Origin: Candidatus Anstonella stagnisolia
Lineage (GTDB): Archaea; Micrarchaeota; Micrarchaeia; Anstonellales; Anstonellaceae
Reading direction: 5' to 3'
Assembly (NCBI GenBank): GCA_902384585.1
Contig: CABMCJ010000002.1
Coordinates: 79,062-143,061, forward strand
DNA: 64,000 nucleotides
The notes beneath the pieces were generated by a model. The model was not told where the DNA came from. It saw only the letters and a list, made by a program, of their open reading frames with translations, and searched no databases. Shown piece after piece: positions 1 through 9,468 of this stretch; the stretch's first letter is position 1; each line of letters opens with the position of its first letter. The position numbers and the translations under genes are program-made.

Positions 1-4
1 AAGA

Positions 5-175
5 TGCGCCCGCCGGGAATTTCAACCGCAAGGTTTCAGCCCGCCTCTCTTCGGTTTCGAAGAGGGGGTGAGACCTTAGGGGGATTTTCGGATACCTTTC
101 GGTTCCCCCTAGGTTTTTGAACCCGGCTCACGAGATTGGCAACCTCGGATCCTAACCAGACTAGACTACAGGCGC
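5..175 (-). tRNA. tRNA-Gly(GCC) with apparent ~97-nt intron in the T-loop (approx. 19-115)
   Basis: Minus strand: acceptor GCGCCTG/CGGGCGC, D-stem GTCT/GGAT, anticodon arm CGAGG-TTGCCAA-TCTCG, T-stem CCGGG/CCCGG, discriminator A. Loop TTCAAA|...|T becomes a normal 7-nt T-loop if the insert is removed. Confidence 0.82.
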
Positions 176-231
176 ATGTGAACAAACATTTGCTTATAAG
201 ACTTTAAAAATATGGCGGCGTAGAAAGGCTT

Positions 232-1167
232 ATGAGAATGAGTGCATGCTTTTTTGTGCTTGCTTTTCTTTTTGCGGCAGTTTTTGCGCTCACTTTGCAG
301 GAATTTAAGGCATCTTACTTTTATGCAAACGAGAGCGTAACTTTTAAGGCACTGAAGGCGCAGGGCGCGTATTCGCTTGTGCTTTTTAACGGGAGCGAAG
401 TCGGGATATTTGACTCCGAAAACGGGTCGCTTGTGATGGATAAGGCGAAGATTGCATCCATACTGCGCGAAGACGAATACGCAAGGGCGGATTTTGAGGG
501 GACAAAAACACAGGCAAGCCAGTTCTGGAGCTTGTATTACATGAGCAAGAAGGGAGGGGAGGGGACGTGCAACCAGTATTTCGGGTTAGACAATTACAAC
601 TGCACGGACAAGGTATCCTGCATACGCTCGTGCATGAGCGTCCCGTTGTGCCAGCCCCTCGTGTACGTTGCGGGCTTTGTGGAAGGGATGCAGAAATGGG
701 CAAAAGACAGGGACAGCGTGGATGCGCTTGTGGACGAATTCAATGTCGGGATAGTGGGGGCTTTTTCAAGCGCGCAGGGGATGCAGGAGAAAGGCGAGCA
801 GCTTGAGGGTATAATTGCGCAGGCTGCAAAAGTTAAAAACAGCGGCATTTTCTGGGACCATACGGACGCGCAGTGCAAGAGCAAAACGTGCTTTGCGTTC
901 TGCCCAAAGCCGGATTACGGGGAGAAAGAGGCGGAAGAGCTTGCAGGGAAAATGCTTGTTGTGAAAAGTGCGATTGAAGGCGAGGGCGCAAGGGTGCAGA
1001 GGGCAAATGAGATGCAAACTAAAAGCGAGTGGCTGCAGGAACGCTCAAAAGAGGTTGGGAAACAGCAGCCGCAGCCCCAAGAGGGGAAAAGCGCTGGATG
1101 CATTCCGATGCTTGCAATTAGCGGGCTTGCTGCAACTGTTTTTATTCTTTATCAGAGAAAGCAATAA
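232..1167 (+). CDS. Secreted/membrane-anchored Cys-containing hypothetical protein (signal peptide, C-terminal TM)
   Basis: ORF with N-terminal hydrophobic leader and C-terminal TM segment GCIPMLAISGLAATVFILY. Confidence 0.7.
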   Translation: MRMSACFFVLAFLFAAVFALTLQEFKASYFYANESVTFKALKAQGAYSLVLFNGSEVGIFDSENGSLVMDKAKIASILREDEYARADFEGTKTQASQFWSLYYMSKKGGEGTCNQYFGLDNYNCTDKVSCIRSCMSVPLCQPLVYVAGFVEGMQKWAKDRDSVDALVDEFNVGIVGAFSSAQGMQEKGEQLEGIIAQAAKVKNSGIFWDHTDAQCKSKTCFAFCPKPDYGEKEAEELAGKMLVVKSAIEGEGARVQRANEMQTKSEWLQERSKEVGKQQPQPQEGKSAGCIPMLAISGLAATVFILYQRKQ

Positions 1168-1179
1168 CGAGGGGAGAAC

Positions 1180-2457
1180 ATGAGCAAAGTAAAGGACATT
1201 TCATTTTCAAAAGACGGGGAGCAGGAGCTCTATTGGGCGCGGGTGCACATGCCTATTTTGGCGCAGATAAAGAAGGACTTTGAGAAAGAAAAACCTCTTA
1301 AGGGGCTTGTAATAGGGGTTGCGCTGCACCTTGAGAAAAAGACTGGAATATTGCTTGAAACGCTTGCTGCAGGAGGTGCGCAGATATGGGCTGCCTCGTG
1401 CAACCCGCTTTCCACGGATGACAGGGTTGCGGCTGCACTCTCTTCAAAAATGAATGTATTTGCATGGGCTGGGCAGAGCAAAGAGGAGTATTATTGGTGC
1501 CTTGAGCAGGTCATTTCCCAGAAACCGCAAATACTCATAGACGATGGATGCGACCTCACGTTGCTTGCGCACCAGAAGGGATATGAGAAACTTGTGCTGG
1601 GTGCGTGCGAGGAAACTACTACGGGCGTGAACCGGCTGCATGCAATGCACCGGGACGGGAAACTGAAATTCCCTGTTTTTGCGGTGAATGATGCGTATTC
1701 CAAACATCTTTTTGACAATCGGTATGGGACTGGGCAGAGCACGCTGGACGCGATTATGAATATGCTCAATCTTATTGTGGCTGGAAAAACAGTCGTTGTT
1801 GCGGGATACGGATGGTGCGGCAAGGGAATTGCAAAAAGGATGTCTGCGATGGGTGCGCGCGTTGTATCCGTAGAAATAGACGGGGACTTGGGCGAGGACA
1901 AATCATCCGGAAGCGGAGTGCACAAGGCGCTTGAAGCGCTCTATGACGGGTTTGCAGTAATGAAGATGGAAGAGGCTGCAAAAATCGGGGACATTTTTGT
2001 CACTGCGACAGGGAACCGTGACATACTTACTGAGAAAGAGTTCCGCCTCATGAAAGATGGCGCAATCGTGAGCAACTCAGGGCACTTTGACAATGAGATT
2101 GATGTTGCATACCTTGAGAAAAATGCGAAAAGCAAAAAAGAAGTGAAACCAAACGTAATGGAATACGAGATATTTGGGAAGAAAATTTACCTTCTTTCCC
2201 AAGGCAGGCTTGTGAATTTGGCGCGCCCCACTGGACAAGGGCACCCTGTTGAAATAATGGACGGGTCTTTTGGGATACAGGCGCTTTGCGTGCGCGAACT
2301 TGCGAAAAACACGCCGAAAAAGGCAGGCGTGCAGGCAGTCCCGAAAGAAATTGATGATGCGGTTGCGAGAATGGCACTGAAAGCAAACGGGGTTGTGCTT
2401 GGAAAGCCTACGAAAGAGCAAATTGAGTATGCGAAAGGGTATGGGGAAGGGACTTAG
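1180..2457 (+). CDS. ahcY: Adenosylhomocysteinase
   Basis: Motifs GYGWCGKGIAKRMSAMGARV, ATGNRDILT, SNSGHFDNEID, NLARPTGQGHP. Confidence 0.95.
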   Translation: MSKVKDISFSKDGEQELYWARVHMPILAQIKKDFEKEKPLKGLVIGVALHLEKKTGILLETLAAGGAQIWAASCNPLSTDDRVAAALSSKMNVFAWAGQSKEEYYWCLEQVISQKPQILIDDGCDLTLLAHQKGYEKLVLGACEETTTGVNRLHAMHRDGKLKFPVFAVNDAYSKHLFDNRYGTGQSTLDAIMNMLNLIVAGKTVVVAGYGWCGKGIAKRMSAMGARVVSVEIDGDLGEDKSSGSGVHKALEALYDGFAVMKMEEAAKIGDIFVTATGNRDILTEKEFRLMKDGAIVSNSGHFDNEIDVAYLEKNAKSKKEVKPNVMEYEIFGKKIYLLSQGRLVNLARPTGQGHPVEIMDGSFGIQALCVRELAKNTPKKAGVQAVPKEIDDAVARMALKANGVVLGKPTKEQIEYAKGYGEGT

Positions 2458-2460
2458 GAG

Positions 2461-2826
2461 TTAGTTTTTCAATTCTTTTTTGCCAGCAGATTCCATCACG
2501 TGCTGCCTGCCTATTATGCACAAGCCTGTGATGCCCCACATTATTGGAAGCCATAGGGGGACTCCTGCGATGTTGGGCGCGGCATATTTCCATGCGCCCA
2601 GGCTTATCAGGGCTGATTCTGTGGCAGCGCCTCCAATGCCGCAGAAAATGAAGAGCTTTATTTCAGAATTGCTTTGCCTGTGCATAAGCCTTATTGTGCC
2701 CAGTGCAAGAAGTTCTGCTGCAAGAAGGAGTGGCCGCTCCCACAGCAGCAAAGCTGAGGAGATGGAAAGAGGGCCAAGGTATTTTGAGATTGCAAGTGAG
2801 ATGGAATCGGCAAAGCACTCCTGCAT
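2461..2826 (-). CDS. Small multi-pass membrane protein, unknown
   Basis: Hydrophobic segments; start reassigned to internal Met (MQECFADS) because the longer N-terminus looks non-coding. Confidence 0.6.
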   Translation of the reverse strand: MQECFADSISLAISKYLGPLSISSALLLWERPLLLAAELLALGTIRLMHRQSNSEIKLFIFCGIGGAATESALISLGAWKYAAPNIAGVPLWLPIMWGITGLCIIGRQHVMESAGKKELKN

Positions 2827-3134
2827 CCTGCTTTTTTGCTGGCAGTCGGCGATTGCAGGTTTAAACGGCTCTTGGATTTGAGTTGCATCTTTAGCAATGG
2901 GCTGGGTTTCATGGATTGCCCTGTTTGCAAAAATGCCGCGGCTGCGTGCCTTGAGGAGCCGGAGATTGCGGGCAATGTGGAAATGCACGCGGGCTGGCTG
3001 TTGCGTAGGGAGGCTGCTATCTAGTTGCATAAGCTTAATATTTGTGTGATTATGTTATTAAAGCTTTTTTGAAAAACAGGGAAGAAACAAAAAAGTAAAA
3101 GAGGCAGGCTTGGCTCGTTAATTCTGGTTGGGCT

Positions 3135-4514
3135 CTACGGGCAATTTCTTTCGCAGTATTCTATGAGCTTTGAGAGCGCGCGTATTGCTGAGGAAGGGGA
3201 GGAGTAGGTGGGCACGCCCATTGAGTCCAACTGGCGCCTTTGCGCCTCCGTGTATTCCCCTCCTGTGGAAACGCATACTATGGGTTTTGCGCAGCCTTGC
3301 GCTGCTTTTGCTATTATGCCTGTTACGGACGAATCAAGCGCAGGGGTTTGGAAAAGGAGGATTACGAGAACTGCGTCCACGTTTTTGTCTGCGAGCAAAA
3401 GTTGCAGAGACTTTTCATATCTTGCTGCATCTGCATCCCCTATTATGTCAAGCGGATTTTTTGCGTTTGCATAAGTTGGGAGGAAGGATTTTAGGGCGGA
3501 AGTTGTTTGGGAGGAAAGGGAAGCAAGCTGCAGATTATGATATTCTATTGCATCTGCTGCGAGAACGCCGTTTCCGCCGCCGTTTGTGAGCACTGCGATG
3601 CGCTTTCCGTTTGTGCGAGGCAGCATGAAAATCTTGGGGAGGTCGAACAAATCGTCAAGCGTGTGCGCCTCTATTATGCCTGCCTGCGCAAATGCGGCTT
3701 TGTATGCTGCCGCGCTTCCTGCAAGCGAGCCTGTGTGCGAGGCAACCGCAACTGTCCCTGAGGCGCTTACGCCTGCCTTTAGCGCTATGATGGGCTTTTG
3801 GGGAGTTATTTCGGATGCAATTTGCAGGAATTTCTTTCCGTCCTTAACGCCCTCCAAATAGAGAACGATTGTTTTTGTTTCCTCATCCCCTGCAAGGTAT
3901 TGGAGCAAATCGGACTCGTCTATTACGGACGCGTTTCCAAAAGAAACGAATTTTGAGATTCCTATTCCATATCTGGAAGCCAAGTCTAGTATGCAGCCGC
4001 CAATTGCGCCGGACTGGGAAATGAATGCGATTTCGCCTTTTTTCGGGCGCCCAAGCTTGTAGGTGGGAAGGAAAACGCTGTCTGTCTGGGAGGAAATGCA
4101 AAGGGAGCCCATGCAGTTGGGGCCTATAAGGGCGATGGAATATTTTTTTGCGGTTTGCACGAGCTTTTCCTCAAGCTTTTTGTTCCCCACTTCGGAAAAG
4201 CCGCCGGATATTACAACTGCGGCTTTTGCGCCTTTTTTTGCGCATTCAAGAAGCGCCTGAACTGCCGCCTCTGCTGGGATTGCGATTATTGCGCACTCAA
4301 AGGGAGAGGGAACGTCCTGCACTGAGGCGTAGCAGCGCATGCCAAGTATTTCGCTTGAATGCGGATTTACGGGGTAAATTTGACCCTTGAAGCCTGCTTG
4401 GAGAAAATTCCTAAGTATTGCGTGCCCGATTTTGGAGGGCTCATGCGACGCGCCCACTATGCACACGCTCTTTGGGGAGAAAACATATTGGAGGTTGGAT
4501 GCGGGGGATTTCAT
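3135..4514 (-). CDS. ADP-forming acetyl/acyl-CoA synthetase, alpha subunit
   Basis: CoA-binding and succinyl-CoA ligase-like motifs: SVCIVGASHEPSKIGHAILRN, IGPNCMG, ISQSGAIGGCILD, LTNGGGNGVLAADA. Confidence 0.93.
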   Translation of the reverse strand: MKSPASNLQYVFSPKSVCIVGASHEPSKIGHAILRNFLQAGFKGQIYPVNPHSSEILGMRCYASVQDVPSPFECAIIAIPAEAAVQALLECAKKGAKAAVVISGGFSEVGNKKLEEKLVQTAKKYSIALIGPNCMGSLCISSQTDSVFLPTYKLGRPKKGEIAFISQSGAIGGCILDLASRYGIGISKFVSFGNASVIDESDLLQYLAGDEETKTIVLYLEGVKDGKKFLQIASEITPQKPIIALKAGVSASGTVAVASHTGSLAGSAAAYKAAFAQAGIIEAHTLDDLFDLPKIFMLPRTNGKRIAVLTNGGGNGVLAADAIEYHNLQLASLSSQTTSALKSFLPTYANAKNPLDIIGDADAARYEKSLQLLLADKNVDAVLVILLFQTPALDSSVTGIIAKAAQGCAKPIVCVSTGGEYTEAQRRQLDSMGVPTYSSPSSAIRALSKLIEYCERNCP

Positions 4515-4523
4515 TTTACCAGC

Positions 4524-5150
4524 TTATTTTACCATTCTCATGTCTACTACTTCGCAGTAGTCTTTGTGCACTATTACGGGGTTCAAATCCAGCTCTGCGG
4601 GATTTTTCTTTATGAGGAGTTGGGAGACTTTTGCAAGCACGTCTATGAGGGCTGCCTCGTTTATGGGCTTTCCGCGCACTCCTGCAAGCACCTTGTATCC
4701 TTTTACTTCGCGTATCATGCGCGCAGCCTCGCTTTTGTCTATTGGGCACACTCTCCAGGAAACGTCTTTGTACACTTCTACGAAAATGCCGCCCATGCCA
4801 AACATTATGAGCTGCCCGAACTGGGCATCGCGCTTTCCGCCTATTATCACTTCTATTCCTGCTGCTGCCATCTTTTGCACGAGCACGCCCTGTATGCGAG
4901 CGCCTTTTGCGTTTTGGAGGACCTTTTTGTATCCTGCTCGCACTTCCTGCTCATTTTGCAAATTAAGGAGAACCGCGCCCCTGTCTGTCTTGTGCGGGAT
5001 GTCGGGAGAAACTATCTTGAGCACAACCGGGAAGCCGAGCTTCTTTGCGGCTAAGGCTGTTGCGTCCTCGGTTTTTGCAAGCTTAAACGGCGCGCAGTTT
5101 ATGCGGTTTTTCTGGAGTAGGGAGAAATCGGAAATTACCTTGCTTGCCAT
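4524..5150 (-). CDS. ADP-forming acetyl/acyl-CoA synthetase, beta subunit (ATP-grasp)
   Basis: ATP-grasp motifs PVVLKIVSPDIPHKTDRGAV, FGMGGIFVEVYKDVSWRVCPI, ELDLNPVIV; adjacent to alpha subunit. Confidence 0.93.
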   Translation of the reverse strand: MASKVISDFSLLQKNRINCAPFKLAKTEDATALAAKKLGFPVVLKIVSPDIPHKTDRGAVLLNLQNEQEVRAGYKKVLQNAKGARIQGVLVQKMAAAGIEVIIGGKRDAQFGQLIMFGMGGIFVEVYKDVSWRVCPIDKSEAARMIREVKGYKVLAGVRGKPINEAALIDVLAKVSQLLIKKNPAELDLNPVIVHKDYCEVVDMRMVK

Positions 5151-5160
5151 TGCAACACCC

Positions 5161-6075
5161 CTAACCCAGCTTTATGAAAGCAGAGGTGAGAGCGTAAAAG
5201 AGAAGCGCGCAAAAGAGCAGCAGGAGCACCAAATACGGAAGGTATGCGGAAAGGTAAAAGGAAATCTTTGAGATGAAACGCTCGAACTTTACGTCCTTGG
5301 GCTTGTGATGGGCTGGATGGTGGGGCGGCTGGGCATTGTGCTGGCCGGATTGGGCGGCTTTTGCATCCCCTTGCGCTGAAGCCCCCTCTTTTTTCTCCTG
5401 TGGCTGTTTCATGAGAGCGTCCACGTCCTCGCTTGCGGCTGCTGCTTCGCTCACGCTTACGAGGTTCTTTGGGACCCATGGGGGCGAGCCGGAAGCGGGC
5501 TTTGGCTGCGCAACAAGCGTAGTCTGTGGAGTGACGGGCTTTGAAAGTGCAGTAGTTGCGGGCTGTGTTGTGGGTTGCGCTTGGGGAGTTGAAGTCCCGG
5601 TTGCAGGAGCTGTTGTCTGCGCGCGGATTCCGCCTGTGGAATTAAATCCTTTTTCAGTAAGTGAAACGTAAATTTTTGCAGAGCGAAGCGTGTAGTCTAT
5701 GTATTGCTGCACTGAGAGCTTTTGCAAATGGTATGCGAGGTCGCCCTGGCGGATGTTTATTGCGTTGCTTATGCCCTCCAGGTCGCGCACTCCTGAGGCG
5801 AGAGTGGAAAGTATTGAAGTGTCAAGCGCATCTATGGGCTCTCTTGATTTCTCGTTTGCAACCGTGAGGATGCTTGCGCCCGCGTCCGTGAGGACTACGC
5901 GGCTTAAGCCGCCCACTGAGGACATTATGTCAAGGTATCCCTTGAGCTTCATTGTGCCCAAGAGGTTCGCGGTCTCAAAAAAAGAGGTGTTTATGGAGCT
6001 TCCGAACTTCTCGACCGTTGATTCGGTGTCGATTTTCAAAAGCACTGCCAAATCCAGAAAAGTTAGCTCGTTCAT
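5161..6075 (-). CDS. Winged-helix protein with TQPA-rich linker and C-terminal TM anchor
   Basis: wHTH-like N-terminus (DLEGISNAINIRQGDLAYHLQKLSVQQYI), low-complexity middle, hydrophobic C-terminus YLVLLLLFCALLFYAL. Confidence 0.65.
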   Translation of the reverse strand: MNELTFLDLAVLLKIDTESTVEKFGSSINTSFFETANLLGTMKLKGYLDIMSSVGGLSRVVLTDAGASILTVANEKSREPIDALDTSILSTLASGVRDLEGISNAINIRQGDLAYHLQKLSVQQYIDYTLRSAKIYVSLTEKGFNSTGGIRAQTTAPATGTSTPQAQPTTQPATTALSKPVTPQTTLVAQPKPASGSPPWVPKNLVSVSEAAAASEDVDALMKQPQEKKEGASAQGDAKAAQSGQHNAQPPHHPAHHKPKDVKFERFISKISFYLSAYLPYLVLLLLFCALLFYALTSAFIKLG

Positions 6076-6125
6076 GAGGGGAGTTCGCCGATAACGTTTA
6101 AATATGTTGGGGAGAAGACTTGGAC

Positions 6126-7379
6126 ATGGAACTTACATTCTTAGGAGGCGCGCGCGAAGTGGGAAGGAGCAGCGTGCTTGTGGAAACGGATGCGCGGCTA
6201 CTGCTTGACTATGGGATAAAGATACATGCGGACACCGCATATCCCATGCCGCACCAGGGGGAAATTGATGCGGCCGTAATAACGCACGCGCATTTGGACC
6301 ATTCGGGATTTGTGCCTGAGCTTTACGACAATGATGAGCCTATGTGGCTTGGGACTCCTCCGACACGGACATTGTGCGAAATACTTATACCGGACTGCGC
6401 TAGGATATTGCAAAGGGAAAGGGGCGGGCTACCGTATCGGCATGGGAGCATAAAGCAGGCATTTGAGAATTTTGAGCCGGTCGGGTATGGGCAGGGAAAG
6501 AGCATACGCAACACGCGCATAAATTTCCATGAGGCAGGGCACATCACGGGCTCTGCGATTGTGGAAATCCAGCACAAGAAAACAAAAATTGTGTATACTG
6601 GGGATTTCAAGATGTCGCAGACAAGGATGCATGAGGCTGCGCGCCCCATAAAGGAGGCACATGCACTCATTATGGAGAGCACTTATTTTGACAGGGAGCA
6701 TCCCACGCGCGATGAGATTGAGAGGGATTTGTGCGAGAGAGCGCGCGAAGTAATGGAGAACAAAGGGAACTTGCTCCTTCCTGCGTTTGCGGTTGGAAGG
6801 ACGCAGGAGCTCATAAGGGTTTTCCGTGCGCACATGCGGGATGTGCCCATTTATGTTGACGGGATGGGCTGGGATGCAAGCAAGGCAGTTGCAAAGCACA
6901 CGAACTATATTCGGAACCCGAAACTCTTTAGGAAAGACCTTGAGAGCGTGAGGCATGTGAAAAGCAGGCAGGAGCGGGAAAAGGCGCTCAAAGACCCGTG
7001 CATAATGATTGCGAGCGCGGGAATGCTGCAGGGCGGGCCTGCAATGAGCTATCTTCTCATGCTGAATGCAAGGGAACACCCGGACAGGTCAAAAATCGTA
7101 TTTACTGGGTATTGTGTGGAAGGGACGAATGGGCACAATCTTTTGAACAAGGGGTTTGTGGATGTTGGAGGAGAGCAGCTTAAGGTGAAAGTCCCATACG
7201 AGTATCTGGACTTGTCTGCGCATGCGGGAAGGGAAGAGCTGTTCTCATTTGTGCAGAAAAGCGCGCCTGAGAAAGTATTTTGCATGCACGGGGACAAGCC
7301 TGACGAGTTTGCTGAAGAGCTCAAGCTGGAAGGGTTTGATGCGATTGCACCCAAAATTGGAGAAAGGTTTGAGATTTGA
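6126..7379 (+). CDS. Metallo-beta-lactamase/beta-CASP ribonuclease (archaeal CPSF-like)
   Basis: THAHLDHSG, GDFKMSQTRM, ESTYFDREHP, PAFAVGRTQE, SAGMLQGGPA, HAGREEL; no N-terminal KH region. Confidence 0.93.
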   Translation: MELTFLGGAREVGRSSVLVETDARLLLDYGIKIHADTAYPMPHQGEIDAAVITHAHLDHSGFVPELYDNDEPMWLGTPPTRTLCEILIPDCARILQRERGGLPYRHGSIKQAFENFEPVGYGQGKSIRNTRINFHEAGHITGSAIVEIQHKKTKIVYTGDFKMSQTRMHEAARPIKEAHALIMESTYFDREHPTRDEIERDLCERAREVMENKGNLLLPAFAVGRTQELIRVFRAHMRDVPIYVDGMGWDASKAVAKHTNYIRNPKLFRKDLESVRHVKSRQEREKALKDPCIMIASAGMLQGGPAMSYLLMLNAREHPDRSKIVFTGYCVEGTNGHNLLNKGFVDVGGEQLKVKVPYEYLDLSAHAGREELFSFVQKSAPEKVFCMHGDKPDEFAEELKLEGFDAIAPKIGERFEI

Positions 7380-7388
7380 GAACTTATT

Positions 7389-7949
7389 CTACTTCCTCTC
7401 AATAGTTTTCTGCCCGGGCTTCCAGTCCATTGGGCATAAGCCGCCTGTTTGGAGTGCCTGCAATACGCGCAAAATCTCGTCCACGCTGCGCCCGACATCA
7501 AGGGAGGACACTGTAATGTACTGAAGAACGCCTTCAGGGTCTATTATGAACGTGCCGCGGAGAGAATGCCCTTTTTCCTCTATGAGGACGCCGTATTTTG
7601 AGGAGATTGCGTGCGAGAGGTCGGAGAGCACGGGGAATTTCACCTCTGGGAGGTCTTTGGGAAACCATGCTTTGTGGCAGTCCACGGAGTCAACGGATGC
7701 GCCTATGAGCTGCGTGTTGAGCTTTGTGAATTCCTCCTCTGCTTTTCCAAGGGAGCGAAGCTCGGTTGGGCACACAAAAGTGAAATCGAGAGGGTAGAAG
7801 AAAAGAACGACCCATTTTCCCTTGTAGTCCGAGAGGGAAATTTTCTTTTTGTCCCCGTTTGAGTATGCGTCCGCGCTAAAGTGCGGGGCTGGCTTTCCGA
7901 CCTTGAGCTGCTCAACGCAGCATTCGTCCATGCATTCGTATCCTTCCAT
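7389..7949 (-). CDS. Peroxiredoxin (AhpC/Prx family)
   Basis: FYPLDFTFVCPTELRSLG; RGTFIIDPEGVLQYITV. Confidence 0.95.
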   Translation of the reverse strand: MEGYECMDECCVEQLKVGKPAPHFSADAYSNGDKKKISLSDYKGKWVVLFFYPLDFTFVCPTELRSLGKAEEEFTKLNTQLIGASVDSVDCHKAWFPKDLPEVKFPVLSDLSHAISSKYGVLIEEKGHSLRGTFIIDPEGVLQYITVSSLDVGRSVDEILRVLQALQTGGLCPMDWKPGQKTIERK

Positions 7950-8032
7950 AGTATCACCTTTTTGTTTTGTAGAACAGCGTTATATAGGCACAAAGAAATT
8001 AAAAGAGAGTGCATAACATACAGGTGGTTTTG

Positions 8033-8440
8033 ATGAAAATTGCGGTTTTTGCGCTTGCTGCGGTGCTTTTGCTCACTGTTTCCTTTGCGGCGTGCGAGTT
8101 CAATGCGAGCAAGGCGCTCAAGGATGCGAATACGAGGCTGGGCTGGTACAAGAACCACCAGAATGCGACTTTTGCGAAATTGCTGCTGAATGGGAAGAGA
8201 ACAAACATCACAATTGATGGTGTTTCGTATTATGCCCAGTACAAGGATGACAAGATAACGCAGATTGCGCCAGTGAGGGCGGAATTTGAGGCACAGCTTG
8301 ATTCGTGCACTGCAGTTGGGATTTGGAACGGGAGCATAAGCGGCAAGACGGCGCTGAACAAGAAGCTTGTGAAAATAAAGGCAAACAACTTCTTTGACGG
8401 GCTATTGCTGGGAATGCTTGCACAGGTATTGCCTAGCTAG
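8033..8440 (+). CDS. Small secreted hypothetical protein
   Basis: Signal peptide MKIAVFALAAVLLLTVSFAACEF. Confidence 0.6.
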   Translation: MKIAVFALAAVLLLTVSFAACEFNASKALKDANTRLGWYKNHQNATFAKLLLNGKRTNITIDGVSYYAQYKDDKITQIAPVRAEFEAQLDSCTAVGIWNGSISGKTALNKKLVKIKANNFFDGLLLGMLAQVLPS

Positions 8441-8443
8441 AAT

Positions 8444-8983
8444 TTACCAGGGCTCTTCCTGCACGTGCGCACGCTTGTTTGAGAGTCGCGCGAGCATGAA
8501 AAAGAAGTCCGAGAGGCGGTTCAGGTATATCACTACTTCCTCGTTTATTTTTTCTGTGTGGGACAGGGTTACTACTTTCCTTTCCGCGCGCCTGCATACT
8601 GAGCGGCAGAGGTGCAAATAGCACGCATCCTTGCTGCCCATTGGGAGTATGAACGTGGTGAGGGGCTTGAGCTCCTCCTCGACCTTGTCTATTGAGGCTT
8701 CAAGCTCCTGCGAGTGCGAGGGGGTGATGCGGGAAACCGGCTTTGGGGTCTTTGCGTCTATGGGCGTTGCAAGGTCTGCGCCAACGTCAAAGAGGCTCTT
8801 TTGCACTTTCTTGAGAAGCTCCTTTATTTCGGAATCGTTTGAGTATGCGCGCGCCAATCCCACGAATGCGTTGAGCTCGTCCACCTCGCCGTACGCTGCA
8901 ACGCGCATGTTGTCCTTCGGGACAAGCTGCCCGCTGTACAATGCTGTCTCGCCCTTGTCGCCCTTTTTCGTGTATATTTTCAT
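8444..8983 (-). CDS. Cob(I)yrinic acid a,c-diamide/cobalamin adenosyltransferase, PduO type
   Basis: MKIYTKKGDKGETALYSG..., GEVDELNAFVGLA, RSVCRRAERKVV, YLNRLSDFFFMLAR; start set at MKIYTKKG. Confidence 0.93.
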   Translation of the reverse strand: MKIYTKKGDKGETALYSGQLVPKDNMRVAAYGEVDELNAFVGLARAYSNDSEIKELLKKVQKSLFDVGADLATPIDAKTPKPVSRITPSHSQELEASIDKVEEELKPLTTFILPMGSKDACYLHLCRSVCRRAERKVVTLSHTEKINEEVVIYLNRLSDFFFMLARLSNKRAHVQEEPW

Positions 8984-9109
8984 ATGGGGGATTGGAGGGG
9001 GAAAATTATAATGTTTTGGGAGGCAGGGGGCAGAAGGGGCATTTGACGAAGCAAGAGCGCGCACTTTTATAAGCATTTTTCGCGCATATGTGCGCAACAG
9101 GTGAGTTAG

Positions 9110-9382
9110 ATGCCAAAAGTTACAATTAAAAAAGACAACATTTCAGTCGATGTGCCTGCGGGCACGCCGCTCATGAAAATATGCGACGACAAGGGCGCAA
9201 GCGTGCTCTTTGCATGCAGGGCAGGAAGCTGCCTCTCGTGCCTTGTCACAATTGCAAGCGGCATGGAAAACCTCTCCAAAAAAACAGACGTTGAGGAGGT
9301 TACTCTTTCTTCCTTTGGGTGCCAGCCGAACCAGAGGCTTGCGTGCCAGGTTGTTGTGAACGGGGACGTTGTGATAGAATAG
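9110..9382 (+). CDS. 2Fe-2S ferredoxin
   Basis: CRAGSCLSCLVTI and C-terminal QRLACQ spacing typical of plant-type ferredoxins. Confidence 0.9.
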   Translation: MPKVTIKKDNISVDVPAGTPLMKICDDKGASVLFACRAGSCLSCLVTIASGMENLSKKTDVEEVTLSSFGCQPNQRLACQVVVNGDVVIE

Positions 9383-9426
9383 GTGCTTTGTTTTCTCCTG
9401 TTTTCTCTACGCCGGAAGCGGAAGCC

Positions 9427-9456
9427 TTATATATAAAGTGTGGTATAAATTAGTTT
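9427..9456 (+). promoter_or_regulatory. TATA promoter module, 25/29 match to the promoter at 31322
   Basis: TTATATATAAAGTGTGGTATAAATTAGTT upstream of SD AAGGTGAT. Confidence 0.7.
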
Positions 9457-9468
9457 AAGGTGATATTA

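Noticed and set aside
4359-5271. Plus-strand ORFs of 231-235 aa
   Set aside because: Antisense to the acyl-CoA synthetase subunits, no family features.
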